A stretch of DNA of 45,670 nt, from NCBI GenBank assembly GCA_947630015.1, contig CANRFY010000017.1, positions 1 through 45,670 on the forward strand. The letters run 5' to 3'. The DNA is from an uncultured Clostridia bacterium. GTDB taxonomy: Bacteria > Bacillota > Clostridia > Oscillospirales > CAG-272. The position numbers and the translations under genes were made by a program. Shown one piece after another: positions 22,419 to 30,482 of the stretch (positions are counted from its first letter, which is position 1; each line of letters opens with the position of its first letter). Under the pieces are notes generated by a model. It made no database searches, was not told where the DNA came from, and saw only the letters and a program-made list of their open reading frames with translations.

Positions 22419-24083
22419 ATGGATCAAGAAACCCTCAAAAAGAACATATTCAAGGCGATAGGGCAGCAACCGTATAACGCGCAGAGATACAGCGACGGCT
22501 TGTCCTTCGTGCTGAACGTCTTTGATGATGACATAAAAACCGCCCTCGAATACAGCGCGGAGCTGAAAGAACTTTGTCTGCACGGTATCAAAACCCAACA
22601 CGCGATTCGCGGTGAAATTGATATGGTTTACAGGAAGATACTGCTCATGGAGGCTCCATACGTCTTCGACAGCTATCTACTGTATCTCGAAATTCGGAGA
22701 AAACCGCGAGAAAAGTTCTATCTCCCGCGCAGAGACAAGCTGCTCCCCGTCGTGCAGGACCTTCAAGACCTTGAGGACGACCTTCTCGACGAACTGTTCA
22801 TTTCCATGCCGCCCCGCGTCGGGAAAACGACGCTCGTCATGTTCTTCCTGACATGGATCGCGGGCAGACATCCCGAAATGAGCAATCTATACTCCGCATA
22901 TTCCGATGTCATCACGAGCGCCCTGTATTCGGGCATTTTGGAAGTCATACGGGACGAGTTCACCTACACTTGGCACGAGATTTTCCCGAATGTCAAGCTC
23001 GCGCACACCGACGCGCAGGACGAGACGGTTGATTTCGACAGGCAGAAGCGCTATCCAACGATAACCTGCCGCTCTCTGTATGGAACCCTCAACGGCGCTT
23101 GCGACTGTCAAGGGTATCTCATAAGCGATGACCTTATCGGCGGCATCGAGGAGGCGCTAAACAAAGACCGTTTGAGGTCGGCGCAGAGCAAGGTCGAAAA
23201 CAATCTCATCCCAAGAGCGAAAGAGCGGGCAAAATTGCTATGGATCGGGACAAGATGGTCGCTCATCGACCCCATCGGCGTTCGCATGGAACTTGTCACA
23301 AACGATCCCGCATACGCCGACCGCCGCGTGAAGATCATAAGCATCCCCGCGCTCGACCCCGAAACGGAGCGGTCGAATTTTGAATATCGTTTCGGCGTTG
23401 GATTCTCGACGAAATTCTATTTGCAGCGCCGCGCGTCCTTCGAGCGCCAAGACGATATGGCATCATGGTTCGCGCAGTATCAGCAGGAACCCATTGAGCG
23501 CGATGGGGCGCTGTTTACGCCGGGAAGCATGAAATTCTATAACGGGATATTGCCCGAAGGAGAACCAGATGTCGTCAAAATGGCGTGTGATACGGCGTTC
23601 GGCGGCGGCGACTATGTGTCCGCGCCCGTCGCGTATATCTACGGCAGCACCGTATATATCGCCGATGCCGTTTTCGATAACGCCGACAAAAAAATCACGC
23701 GCCCGGAGGTGGTGAGCCTGATCGTGCGGAACAAGGTCAAATTCGCGCAGTTTGAGGCGAACAACGGCGGCGAAGATTATGCGGAGTATGTCGATGAGAA
23801 GGTCCGGTCGGCGGGGCATCGCTGCACAATCACGTCAAAGCCCGCGCCGAGCCATACAAAGAAGGAAGTGCGTATTTATAACGCCGCGCCCGACATCCGC
23901 GAGTGGTATTTTCTCGAAGACGGAAAACGGTCTCCGCAATACAGCAAATTCATGAACAATCTGTTCTCATTCAAGATCAACGGGAAGAACAAAAACGACG
24001 ATGCGCCGGATAGCTGCGCCATGCTCGCCGATCTTATCAATAACGGCTTGGCGCACGTCGAAGTCGTCGCCCGCCCGTTCTAA
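22419..24083 (+). CDS. terL: Terminase large subunit
   Basis: 554 residues. ATPase: Walker A PPRVGKTT (131-138), Walker B LISDD (234-238), coupling region WIGTRWS (about 275). RNase H-like nuclease domain with ACDTAFGGGDY near residue 388. It cuts and pumps DNA into the procapsid through the portal. The ATG lacks a good ribosome site and sits directly after the terminator T-tract, which suggests that the module insertion removed the original leader. Confidence 0.95.
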   Translation: MDQETLKKNIFKAIGQQPYNAQRYSDGLSFVLNVFDDDIKTALEYSAELKELCLHGIKTQHAIRGEIDMVYRKILLMEAPYVFDSYLLYLEIRRKPREKFYLPRRDKLLPVVQDLQDLEDDLLDELFISMPPRVGKTTLVMFFLTWIAGRHPEMSNLYSAYSDVITSALYSGILEVIRDEFTYTWHEIFPNVKLAHTDAQDETVDFDRQKRYPTITCRSLYGTLNGACDCQGYLISDDLIGGIEEALNKDRLRSAQSKVENNLIPRAKERAKLLWIGTRWSLIDPIGVRMELVTNDPAYADRRVKIISIPALDPETERSNFEYRFGVGFSTKFYLQRRASFERQDDMASWFAQYQQEPIERDGALFTPGSMKFYNGILPEGEPDVVKMACDTAFGGGDYVSAPVAYIYGSTVYIADAVFDNADKKITRPEVVSLIVRNKVKFAQFEANNGGEDYAEYVDEKVRSAGHRCTITSKPAPSHTKKEVRIYNAAPDIREWYFLEDGKRSPQYSKFMNNLFSFKINGKNKNDDAPDSCAMLADLINNGLAHVEVVARPF

Positions 24084-24113
24084 AATTCCGAAAAAATTGT
24101 GAGGAGAATATCC

Positions 24114-24142
24114 TTGACTTTTACAAATAGTGATTTCATAAT
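24114..24142 (+). promoter_or_regulatory. Candidate promoter upstream of the portal gene
   Basis: TTGACT (24114-24119), 17-base spacer, CATAAT (24137-24142). It could supply the head operon independently of terL. The same bases hold a 19-codon reading frame from TTG (24114) with GAGGAGAA upstream, whose TAG overlaps the portal GTG (taGTG), so a translated leader is an alternative. Confidence 0.5.
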
Positions 24143-24172
24143 GATTATGGCACAAGATATGGTGGTGGGATA

Positions 24173-25660
24173 GTGGATAACTCAAGTCTGATTTCGTCCG
24201 GCTATTTTGGCAGGAGGATCCTGACAACTACATACGGTGAAATCACGAAAGAGAACGTCGTCCGCGTGTTGGAGGACGTCCTTCCCGATTTCGAGTTCAA
24301 TCAAGCCCAAATCCGCTATCTTCATGCCGTTTTGCGCGGGGAACAGGCGATTCTGAACAAGAAAAAGGTCGTCCGCCCGGAGATCAATTTCAAAATTCCG
24401 GTCAACCGCGCAAACGAAATCGTGTCCTTCAAATCGGGCTATCTCGTCGGGGAGCCGCTGCAATACGTCATCCGCGAGGAATCCAACGAGTTCGTTGATG
24501 CCGTGCATCGGCTTAACACCTATATGTTGTTCGAGAAAAAGCCGAGAAAGGATATGCAGCTCGCAAAATGGCTCTATACCTGCGGGACATCTTTTCGCAT
24601 GGTACTCCCGAACCCGCGCTTTGTGAGCGGGAATGAAATGGGCGAGGCTCCGTTCCGCATTTTCACGCTCAATCCAATGACCGCGTTCGTGGTCTATAAC
24701 GGGAATATTTTCGATGAACCCGTAATGGGCGTGAGCATCACGAGCGACCCCGCTGACGAGACGGGGATCACGCTGCTTTATAATATCTATACCCGTGATA
24801 TGTTCTTCAAGGTTCGCGGCAAAGAAGTAATAGAGGCAACACCGCATATTCTCGACGGGATTCCGATTGTCGAATATCCCGCGAACGATGAGAGACTTGG
24901 GGCGTTTGAGATCGTGCTTCCGCTCCTCGATGCTATGAACGTGACGGCATCGGGGCGCTTGGACGGCTTGGAGCAGTTCATAAATTCTCTCATGAAAATG
25001 AAGAACGCCGACATCACCTCCGAAGATTTTGAAAAGCTGAAAGACCTCGGCTGTATCAAGATCAAGGGCGACAATGCCGACGTGGAGTTCATGACGCAGG
25101 AGCTGAATCAAACGCAGATTCAGGCGCTTGTCGATTGGGAATACGATGCCATTCTCACCATCGTCGGGATGCCGAACCGCAACGGCGGGTCCTCGACATC
25201 CGACACGGGTGCTGCCGTCATTATGCGCGACGGGTGGAGTGACGCGGAGGCGCGGGCAAAACAAGACGAGGCAGTTTTCAAGGATTCCGAAACTTCGTTT
25301 TTGAAGATCGTCCTTCGCATCTGCCAAATTTTGGATAACATGAAACTCAATATCTCGAACTTGGATACGCGCTTTACGCGCCGCAATTACGAGAATATCG
25401 CGCAGAAATCCTCCGTCCTCGTTTCGCTTTTGCAATCCGGGAAAGTGCATCCTCTCCTCGCGTTCCAATACTGCGGAATGTTTTCGGACCCGAACCTTGC
25501 TTATGAAATGAGCAAGCAATATAGCGAAGAACAGGAGAAGAAAGCGCAGGAACTTATGGAGAAGCAAGCCGAGAAGAAGAAAGATCAAGGCGGCGGCGGG
25601 GAAGACCCAACCGAAAAGAAGGATGGCGGCGGGGAGGATGATAGCGATGGAGAATCGTAA
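24173..25660 (+). CDS. Portal protein, SPP1 type
   Basis: 495 residues. NFKIPVNRANEIVSFKSGYLVGEP (within about 65-90) is the phage_portal SPP1 N-terminal pattern. There is a mid region with SGRLDGLEQFINS and a Gly/Asp/Lys-rich acidic C-terminus. It forms the dodecameric ring for DNA entry. GTG start. Order terL-portal-scaffold-capsid is standard. Confidence 0.9.
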   Translation: MDNSSLISSGYFGRRILTTTYGEITKENVVRVLEDVLPDFEFNQAQIRYLHAVLRGEQAILNKKKVVRPEINFKIPVNRANEIVSFKSGYLVGEPLQYVIREESNEFVDAVHRLNTYMLFEKKPRKDMQLAKWLYTCGTSFRMVLPNPRFVSGNEMGEAPFRIFTLNPMTAFVVYNGNIFDEPVMGVSITSDPADETGITLLYNIYTRDMFFKVRGKEVIEATPHILDGIPIVEYPANDERLGAFEIVLPLLDAMNVTASGRLDGLEQFINSLMKMKNADITSEDFEKLKDLGCIKIKGDNADVEFMTQELNQTQIQALVDWEYDAILTIVGMPNRNGGSSTSDTGAAVIMRDGWSDAEARAKQDEAVFKDSETSFLKIVLRICQILDNMKLNISNLDTRFTRRNYENIAQKSSVLVSLLQSGKVHPLLAFQYCGMFSDPNLAYEMSKQYSEEQEKKAQELMEKQAEKKKDQGGGGEDPTEKKDGGGEDDSDGES

Positions 25661-25823
25661 ATTCACCGCCGAGACATTAAAAGCGCTCCTCACCGCAGAC
25701 AGCATGATCGAAACGATTCTCGCGTGTTTCAAGGAGGGGGAGACCGTCGAACTCAAAAGAGAGGACGGAAAACTCGTCGTAATCGGCATAAAACGAAAAC
25801 TGAAAGTGAGATGTCAGCAATAG
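25647..25823 (+). CDS. Small protein after portal, unknown
   Basis: 58 residues. It overlaps the portal end by 14 bases, with GGGAGG upstream. Short alpha/beta with a basic end (IGIKRKLKVRCQQ). Located where a larger minor head protein is often found, but it is far too small to be one. Confidence 0.55.
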   Translation: MENRKFTAETLKALLTADSMIETILACFKEGETVELKREDGKLVVIGIKRKLKVRCQQ

Positions 25824-25842
25824 GGCTGACATGGGAAATGCC

Positions 25843-25887
25843 ATAGGGCAAGTCGGTATGTTTCATACCGCTTGCCCTATTTCTTTT
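25843..25887 (+). terminator. Strong hairpin inside the head operon
   Basis: A 17-bp stem with one bulge (25843-25860 with 25864-25880), TTT loop, then TTCTTTT. It is terminator-shaped but lies between portal and scaffold, in a 184-base non-coding gap. Partial termination or mRNA stabilisation may set scaffold/capsid levels. Confidence 0.65.
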
Positions 25888-26007
25888 GATCGAGCGCCGA
25901 AAGGCTTTTGATAGTCAGGGAAGACTGTAAAACGCAAAGACAGGAAAAGTCTATAAAACGAAAAACAGCGCGGAGGGAACCGCCTTGTCAAACGCAAAGG
26001 AGTATCT

Positions 26008-26595
26008 ATGAAAGTTTCTATCAAATCGTTGCTTGGCGACAAGTACAGAGATGGCATGACGATTGACGAGATCGAGACGGCAATCGCAGAAATTGACCTT
26101 CACGATGACGAAGATGTCAGAACCATCGAAAAGCTCAAAAACTCTGTCTCAAAGGGGAACGCGGAAGCGGGGGAGTGGAAACGCAAATATCAGGCGACGC
26201 TCTCCGAGCAAGAGAGACAGGATGCGGAGAAAGCGGAGGAGCTGCAAAAGCTCAAAGACGAACTCGCAGGATTCCGTAAAAGCGCCCAAATCGCCGAATA
26301 CAAGGCGCAGCTTCTCGCGCTCGGCTATTCGGACGAACTTGCTACAAAGACCGCTACGGCGATGGCAGACGGCGATGCAGAGACGGTATTCGCAGGTCAG
26401 AAAGAGGCGTTCAGCGCCATGCTCGATGCAGAGAAGAAAAAGATGCTCAAGGAGACCCCCGCGCCGCCGCCCGGAGACCCGTCGTCAACGGCGATGACGA
26501 AGGAGAAGTTCGATAAGCTCGGTTACGATGAGCGCGTGAAGCTCGCAACCGAGAACCCCACGCTTTATAAGCAATTCACGCAAGAAACCGAATAA
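26008..26595 (+). CDS. Phage scaffolding protein
   Basis: 195 residues, AAAGGAG upstream. Long charged coiled coil (about 45-105), then a helical C-terminus ending DERVKLATENPTLYKQF, the DUF4355-like pattern. It guides capsid assembly and is directly followed by the capsid gene. Confidence 0.85.
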   Translation: MKVSIKSLLGDKYRDGMTIDEIETAIAEIDLHDDEDVRTIEKLKNSVSKGNAEAGEWKRKYQATLSEQERQDAEKAEELQKLKDELAGFRKSAQIAEYKAQLLALGYSDELATKTATAMADGDAETVFAGQKEAFSAMLDAEKKKMLKETPAPPPGDPSSTAMTKEKFDKLGYDERVKLATENPTLYKQFTQETE

Positions 26596-26614
26596 AAAAT
26601 AAGGAGAAAATATT

Positions 26615-27652
26615 ATGCCCGCATTATTCGATGCAAAAACCTTCAATCCCGAAGTGTTCGGGAAGTATGTGGAATCCATTCCCAATACCAATCTCAACGA
26701 ACTCTACAAGTCGAGAGCGCTGCGGCGCGATGGGCGGCTGAAAAGACTGTTCAACCCGCAGACCGGCTCCTACATGGGGACGCTGCCTTTCTTCGGAAGA
26801 TTGAGCGGCGCTCCCGTCAACTACGACGGCGAAACCGACATCCCCGCCAACACCCCCGACACGTTCACGCAGAAATTCGTCGTGATCGGAAGGGCAAAGG
26901 GTTTCCTCGAAAAAGACTTCAGCGAGGACATCACGGGCGGCGTGAAGTTCATGGATCGCGTCGCGCTCGGTGTCGCAGAATATTGGGCGGAAGTGTATCA
27001 GGCAGGTCTCCTCTCCGTACTCAAGGGCATCTTCTCTATGACCGGGAAGGAGAACGAGGAGTTCGTCACCAATCACACGCTCGACATCAGCGAGGACAGC
27101 ACGTTCGGGGCAACCACGCTCAATACCGCGCTGCAAAAGGCGAGCGGCGACCGCAAGTCGGGCTTCTCGATTGCAATTATGCACTCGAAAGTCGCCACCG
27201 ACCTCGAAAACCTTCAGCTCCTCGAATACCTGAAATACACCGACACGAACGGTGTGCAGCGCAATCTGACGCTCGCCACCCTCAACGGCAGAATCGTTCT
27301 CGTCGATGACGGTATGCCCGTGGATGTCTCCGCGCCCGAAACGCCGAAATACACGACCTATGTTCTCGGCGACGGCGCGATCACGTTCGAGGATGTCGGC
27401 GCGAAGGTTCCCGTGGAGATGGCGAGAGACCCCGCGAAGAACGGCGGCGAAACCACGCTCTACACCCGCAGACGGTATGTCATCGCGCCCGACGGAATCA
27501 GTTTCGTCGGCACTCCCGCAAAGAAGTCTCCCACGGATGAGGAACTTGAAGCGGGGGCGAGCTGGTCGCTCATCGACAACGGTCAGCAGGAAGTTCAGAA
27601 AGCGGTCTACCCGCACAAGCTCATTCCTATCGCAAGGATCATCACGCAGTAA
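26615..27652 (+). CDS. Major capsid protein
   Basis: 345 residues with TAAGGAGAAAA upstream. N-terminus FDAKTFNPEVFGKYV, then GSYMGTLPFFGRLSGAPVNYDG (about 52-73) and the RAKGFLEKDFSEDITGG segment are typical of HK97-fold capsids in Clostridia phages with a separate scaffold. It should be the most abundant virion protein. Confidence 0.9.
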   Translation: MPALFDAKTFNPEVFGKYVESIPNTNLNELYKSRALRRDGRLKRLFNPQTGSYMGTLPFFGRLSGAPVNYDGETDIPANTPDTFTQKFVVIGRAKGFLEKDFSEDITGGVKFMDRVALGVAEYWAEVYQAGLLSVLKGIFSMTGKENEEFVTNHTLDISEDSTFGATTLNTALQKASGDRKSGFSIAIMHSKVATDLENLQLLEYLKYTDTNGVQRNLTLATLNGRIVLVDDGMPVDVSAPETPKYTTYVLGDGAITFEDVGAKVPVEMARDPAKNGGETTLYTRRRYVIAPDGISFVGTPAKKSPTDEELEAGASWSLIDNGQQEVQKAVYPHKLIPIARIITQ

Positions 27653-27673
27653 AGAAAAAGGAGAGGGGCGACG

Positions 27674-28006
27674 ATGGAGAAAAAGGATGAACTTTTGTCT
27701 CGTCTGAAAACTTTATATGAAGGAAGCGACAAGGACGATGAAGGTTTTGATTCCAAAGCCGCCCTCTATCTTTCTATGGCGGAGGATATAGTGAGGAACA
27801 AGCTATATCCGTTCCGTCAAGGTGCAGAGGAGATCCCCGTCAGGTATCACAGGAATGTCATAAATATCGCTCTTTTCCTGCTGTATAAACGCGGCGCGGA
27901 GGGCGAGACAAGCCATAGAGAGGGAGATGTCACGCGGACCTATGAGAACGGGGATGTCCCCGAATCCATGCTTGAAGACATCATCCCGTATGCCGGGGTG
28001 ATCTGA
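27674..28006 (+). CDS. Head-tail connector (gp6/gp15-like)
   Basis: 110 residues. Helical bundle typical of the first connector after the capsid gene (AALYLSMAEDIVRNKLYPFRQ). It binds the portal. The stop overlaps the next start. Confidence 0.8.
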   Translation: MEKKDELLSRLKTLYEGSDKDDEGFDSKAALYLSMAEDIVRNKLYPFRQGAEEIPVRYHRNVINIALFLLYKRGAEGETSHREGDVTRTYENGDVPESMLEDIIPYAGVI

Positions 28007-28386
28007 TGATCTTATTGCAGCGTAACAAAAAAACTTTCTTCTATGCGCTGTATGAGGGTGCGGAAGATACGAGGGACGAGAACGGGAATCTCACGTTGGA
28101 GAAAACTTTCAAATACGGTCCTCCGATCAAGGCGAGAGGATGCTTTGTCAGTTCCTCCGGCGAGGAAGCGCGGAATGTTTTCGGGACGTTTCAGGACTAC
28201 GACAAAATGATAATTCTCGAAGACCCGCATTGTCCGATTGACGAGAACGCCGTCCTGTTCGTTGACCGCACTCCCATCTACGGCGAAAACGGAACCCCGC
28301 AGCACAATTATATCGTCCGAAGGATTGTGCAAACGCTGAATTTCACCTTCATAGCCATAAGCACGGTAGGGTCGAAATGCGTATAA
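28006..28386 (+). CDS. Head closure/stopper protein
   Basis: 126 residues. Beta-rich protein in the stopper position (gp16-like): GCFVSSSGEEARNVFGTFQDYDKMII then ILEDPHCPIDENAVLFVD pattern. It plugs the portal after packaging. It overlaps both neighbours. Confidence 0.7.
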   Translation: MILLQRNKKTFFYALYEGAEDTRDENGNLTLEKTFKYGPPIKARGCFVSSSGEEARNVFGTFQDYDKMIILEDPHCPIDENAVLFVDRTPIYGENGTPQHNYIVRRIVQTLNFTFIAISTVGSKCV

Positions 28387-28916
28387 AGGTCAATATCGGA
28401 CAAATCGGAGAAGTCATAAAACGGCTCGAATCATTCGAGAAAAAGCTGAAGACAAAGCAGAAAGAATTTCTGCAAAAGCTCGGCGAACTTGGCGTTGCGA
28501 AAGGCGAGGAGAATTTCTCCCAAATTGAGTACGCCGGGGACTATTCCGATAAGAATATCCACTACGATTGGGTCGGGGAAAACAGGATTGCCATCTCCTT
28601 CGAGAGCAAAGCGATACTGTTCATAGAGTTCGGAACCGGCGTGTATTTCCCGTCTCCCGATCACCCCCTATCGGTGGAGTTCGGCTTTTCGCGCGGCGGT
28701 TACGGACAAGGACGAGGGAAAAATTCGTGGTGGGTGTATCCTGCAACGGGGGCAAACGCCGGGACACCGGGCGCGAGCGAGGTTTTTGAAAAAAGCAGAA
28801 ATCGGCAAATGCTCATCACGCACGGGAACCGCGCAAATCGCGTGGTGTATGACACGGGGAAATTCCTGCGAGAGCAGATCATGAAGATAGCGAAGGAGGT
28901 ATTCCGCTTTGATTGA
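28377..28916 (+). CDS. HK97 gp10-like neck/tail protein
   Basis: 179 residues. An N-terminal coiled coil (about 9-35), then FIEFGTGVYFP (about 82-92), the conserved motif of gp10-like tail components. The C-terminal helix ends in FLREQIMKIAKEV. Confidence 0.8.
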   Translation: MRIKVNIGQIGEVIKRLESFEKKLKTKQKEFLQKLGELGVAKGEENFSQIEYAGDYSDKNIHYDWVGENRIAISFESKAILFIEFGTGVYFPSPDHPLSVEFGFSRGGYGQGRGKNSWWVYPATGANAGTPGASEVFEKSRNRQMLITHGNRANRVVYDTGKFLREQIMKIAKEVFRFD

Positions 28917-29313
28917 CATTGAGAATATCATCTTCACCGTCATAAACGATGCAATCAAGGAAAAATACGGCGCGGGGACGGTCACGCTTTCAAGCGAGGA
29001 TCTTCCCGTCAAGGCGACGTTCCCCTATGTGTATATCACGGAGGCGGACAACTATACCAAGTACGAGACGTTGGATTCGAGCATGAGAGAAAATCATGCG
29101 AACGTCATGTATGAGGTGAAGGTCTATACGCACAACGACGGGAAGCGAGAACTCGCAAAGGCGATTTTCCGTCTTATCAGCGACACTTTTCTTCGGAAGG
29201 GTTTTTTACGGAAAACCACTCTGAAATCCACCTATAACGACGGCGCGATCTTTTGCGTTCTCGGAAGGTTCGAGGCGGTCGTTTCAGAAAAAAATATCAC
29301 TACTTGGAGGTAG
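28909..29313 (+). CDS. Tail terminator/completion protein
   Basis: 134 residues from a TTG codon with GAAGGAGGT well placed upstream. Alpha/beta (YEVKVYTHNDGKRELAKAIF) as in tail terminator proteins. Position between gp10-like and tube genes supports the call. Confidence 0.75.
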   Translation: MIDIENIIFTVINDAIKEKYGAGTVTLSSEDLPVKATFPYVYITEADNYTKYETLDSSMRENHANVMYEVKVYTHNDGKRELAKAIFRLISDTFLRKGFLRKTTLKSTYNDGAIFCVLGRFEAVVSEKNITTWR

Positions 29314-29317
29314 TATC

Positions 29318-29731
29318 ATGGCGGAAAATGATGATGCCGTTATCACTTATTCGACGGAAATTCACTACAGCGAAACAGAGGAAGGGGACTATAAGAAACT
29401 CTTTGACGCGAAAGACTATCCCGATGATTCCGAAGCGGAAGAACTCGACATAACTACATTGTCCGATCCCGCTTTCAGAAGCATTCCCGGGATTGACGCG
29501 AACGAGGCGAGACCGTACACCGCGAACTATACCAAAGCCAAATACGACGAACTCAAAGCGTTGGAAGGGAAGTTGCTCTACTTCATGGAGATTTTCGGTC
29601 CCGATGGAGTAGACGGGAAGTTCAAGTTCAGCGGGCGGCTCAAGGTTCGTCGTCTCGGGAAGGGCGTAAACGAGGTCCGGGAAATGGAAATCAAAATTTT
29701 CCCGAACTCGCAGATCACGACAGCGAAATAA
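29318..29731 (+). CDS. Major tail tube protein
   Basis: 137 residues, TTGGAGGTAG upstream. Beta-rich, with FDAKDYPD, ALEGKLLYFMEIFGPDGVDGKF and GRLKVRRLGKGVNEVREM typical of small siphovirus tube proteins. It precedes the chaperone pair, as usual. Confidence 0.8.
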   Translation: MAENDDAVITYSTEIHYSETEEGDYKKLFDAKDYPDDSEAEELDITTLSDPAFRSIPGIDANEARPYTANYTKAKYDELKALEGKLLYFMEIFGPDGVDGKFKFSGRLKVRRLGKGVNEVREMEIKIFPNSQITTAK

Positions 29732-29743
29732 GGGAGAAATATC

Positions 29744-30076
29744 ATGGCGAAAACAATCACTTTCGACTACAACAACACACACTACACCCTCGAATTTACG
29801 AGAGAGAGCATCCGTCAGTTGGAGAACACGGGGTTCAACATCGGAGACGTTTCGGACAAGCCGATGACGCTGCTCCCGCGTCTTTTTGAGGGGGCGTTCA
29901 TTGCTCACCACCGCCGCATCTCGAAGGATGTCGTAAACAAAATTTTCAAGGCTTTCAGCAACAAGGAAAAGCTCGTCAACACGCTCGCCGAGATGTATTC
30001 AGAATGTCTTGATACGCTCCTTCACGATGACGAGGAGGGCGGCGAGGGAAAAATCGAATGGGAGACGAGCGAATAG
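29744..30076 (+). CDS. Tail assembly chaperone G
   Basis: 110 residues. TITFDYNNTHYTLEFTRESIRQLE start, helical remainder, acidic end. It lies between tube and tape measure, the G position. Near its end, in frame, is the slippery heptamer G-GGA-AAA (30046-30052), which by a -1 shift would join it to the following frame and give a G-GT protein of about 240 residues. It protects the tape measure during tail assembly. Confidence 0.85.
   Translation: MAKTITFDYNNTHYTLEFTRESIRQLENTGFNIGDVSDKPMTLLPRLFEGAFIAHHRRISKDVVNKIFKAFSNKEKLVNTLAEMYSECLDTLLHDDEEGGEGKIEWETSE
30046..30052 (+). promoter_or_regulatory. -1 programmed frameshift site GGGAAAA
   Basis: Codons read G-GGA-AAA in the zero frame, the X-XXY-YYZ form. 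The lambda G-T site is GGGAAAG. The -1 frame stays open to 30465. Confidence 0.8.
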
Positions 30077-30465
30077 TCTCGTCTCCCGGTCCTGCACAAC
30101 GCGGACGCAAATTCCACGAAATTTTCGAGGAACTATGCCCTCAATATCTCGCCATAGGCATGACCTACGAGCAGTTTTGGTACGGGGACTGCACGATGGC
30201 GAAAGCGTACCGCGCTGCTTATAAGCTCAAACAAAAGCAGATCAATGAACAGGCATGGCTGCAGGGTCTCTATATCTATGAGGCTCTTTGCGATGCTGCG
30301 CCGATCTTCAATGCTTTTGCGAAGCGTGGCACAAAGCCGCACAAATACCCGACCGAGCCGTACCCGCTCTCGAAAGAGGAGCGGGAAGCAAAAGAGGAAG
30401 CGCGGCGGCGCGAAAGATATTTAGCACACCGCGACAAAACTTTCAAGGGCAAAAAGAAAAAATAG
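30058..30465 (+). CDS. Tail assembly chaperone T part
   Basis: 135 residues if started at its own ATG, overlapping G by 19 bases in the -1 frame. Contains FEELCPQYLAIGMTYEQFWYGD (about 22-43) and a basic, Lys-rich end (HRDKTFKGKKKK). Most likely made as the C-terminal extension of the G protein by the upstream slip. Confidence 0.8.
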   Translation: MGDERIVSSPGPAQRGRKFHEIFEELCPQYLAIGMTYEQFWYGDCTMAKAYRAAYKLKQKQINEQAWLQGLYIYEALCDAAPIFNAFAKRGTKPHKYPTEPYPLSKEEREAKEEARRRERYLAHRDKTFKGKKKK

Positions 30466-30482
30466 AGTAGGAGGGTGATTTC

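Noticed and set aside
24182..25789. 535-codon antisense frame over the portal gene
   Set aside because: The portal protein on the plus strand is unmistakable; the antisense frame is a codon-bias shadow with no family resemblance.
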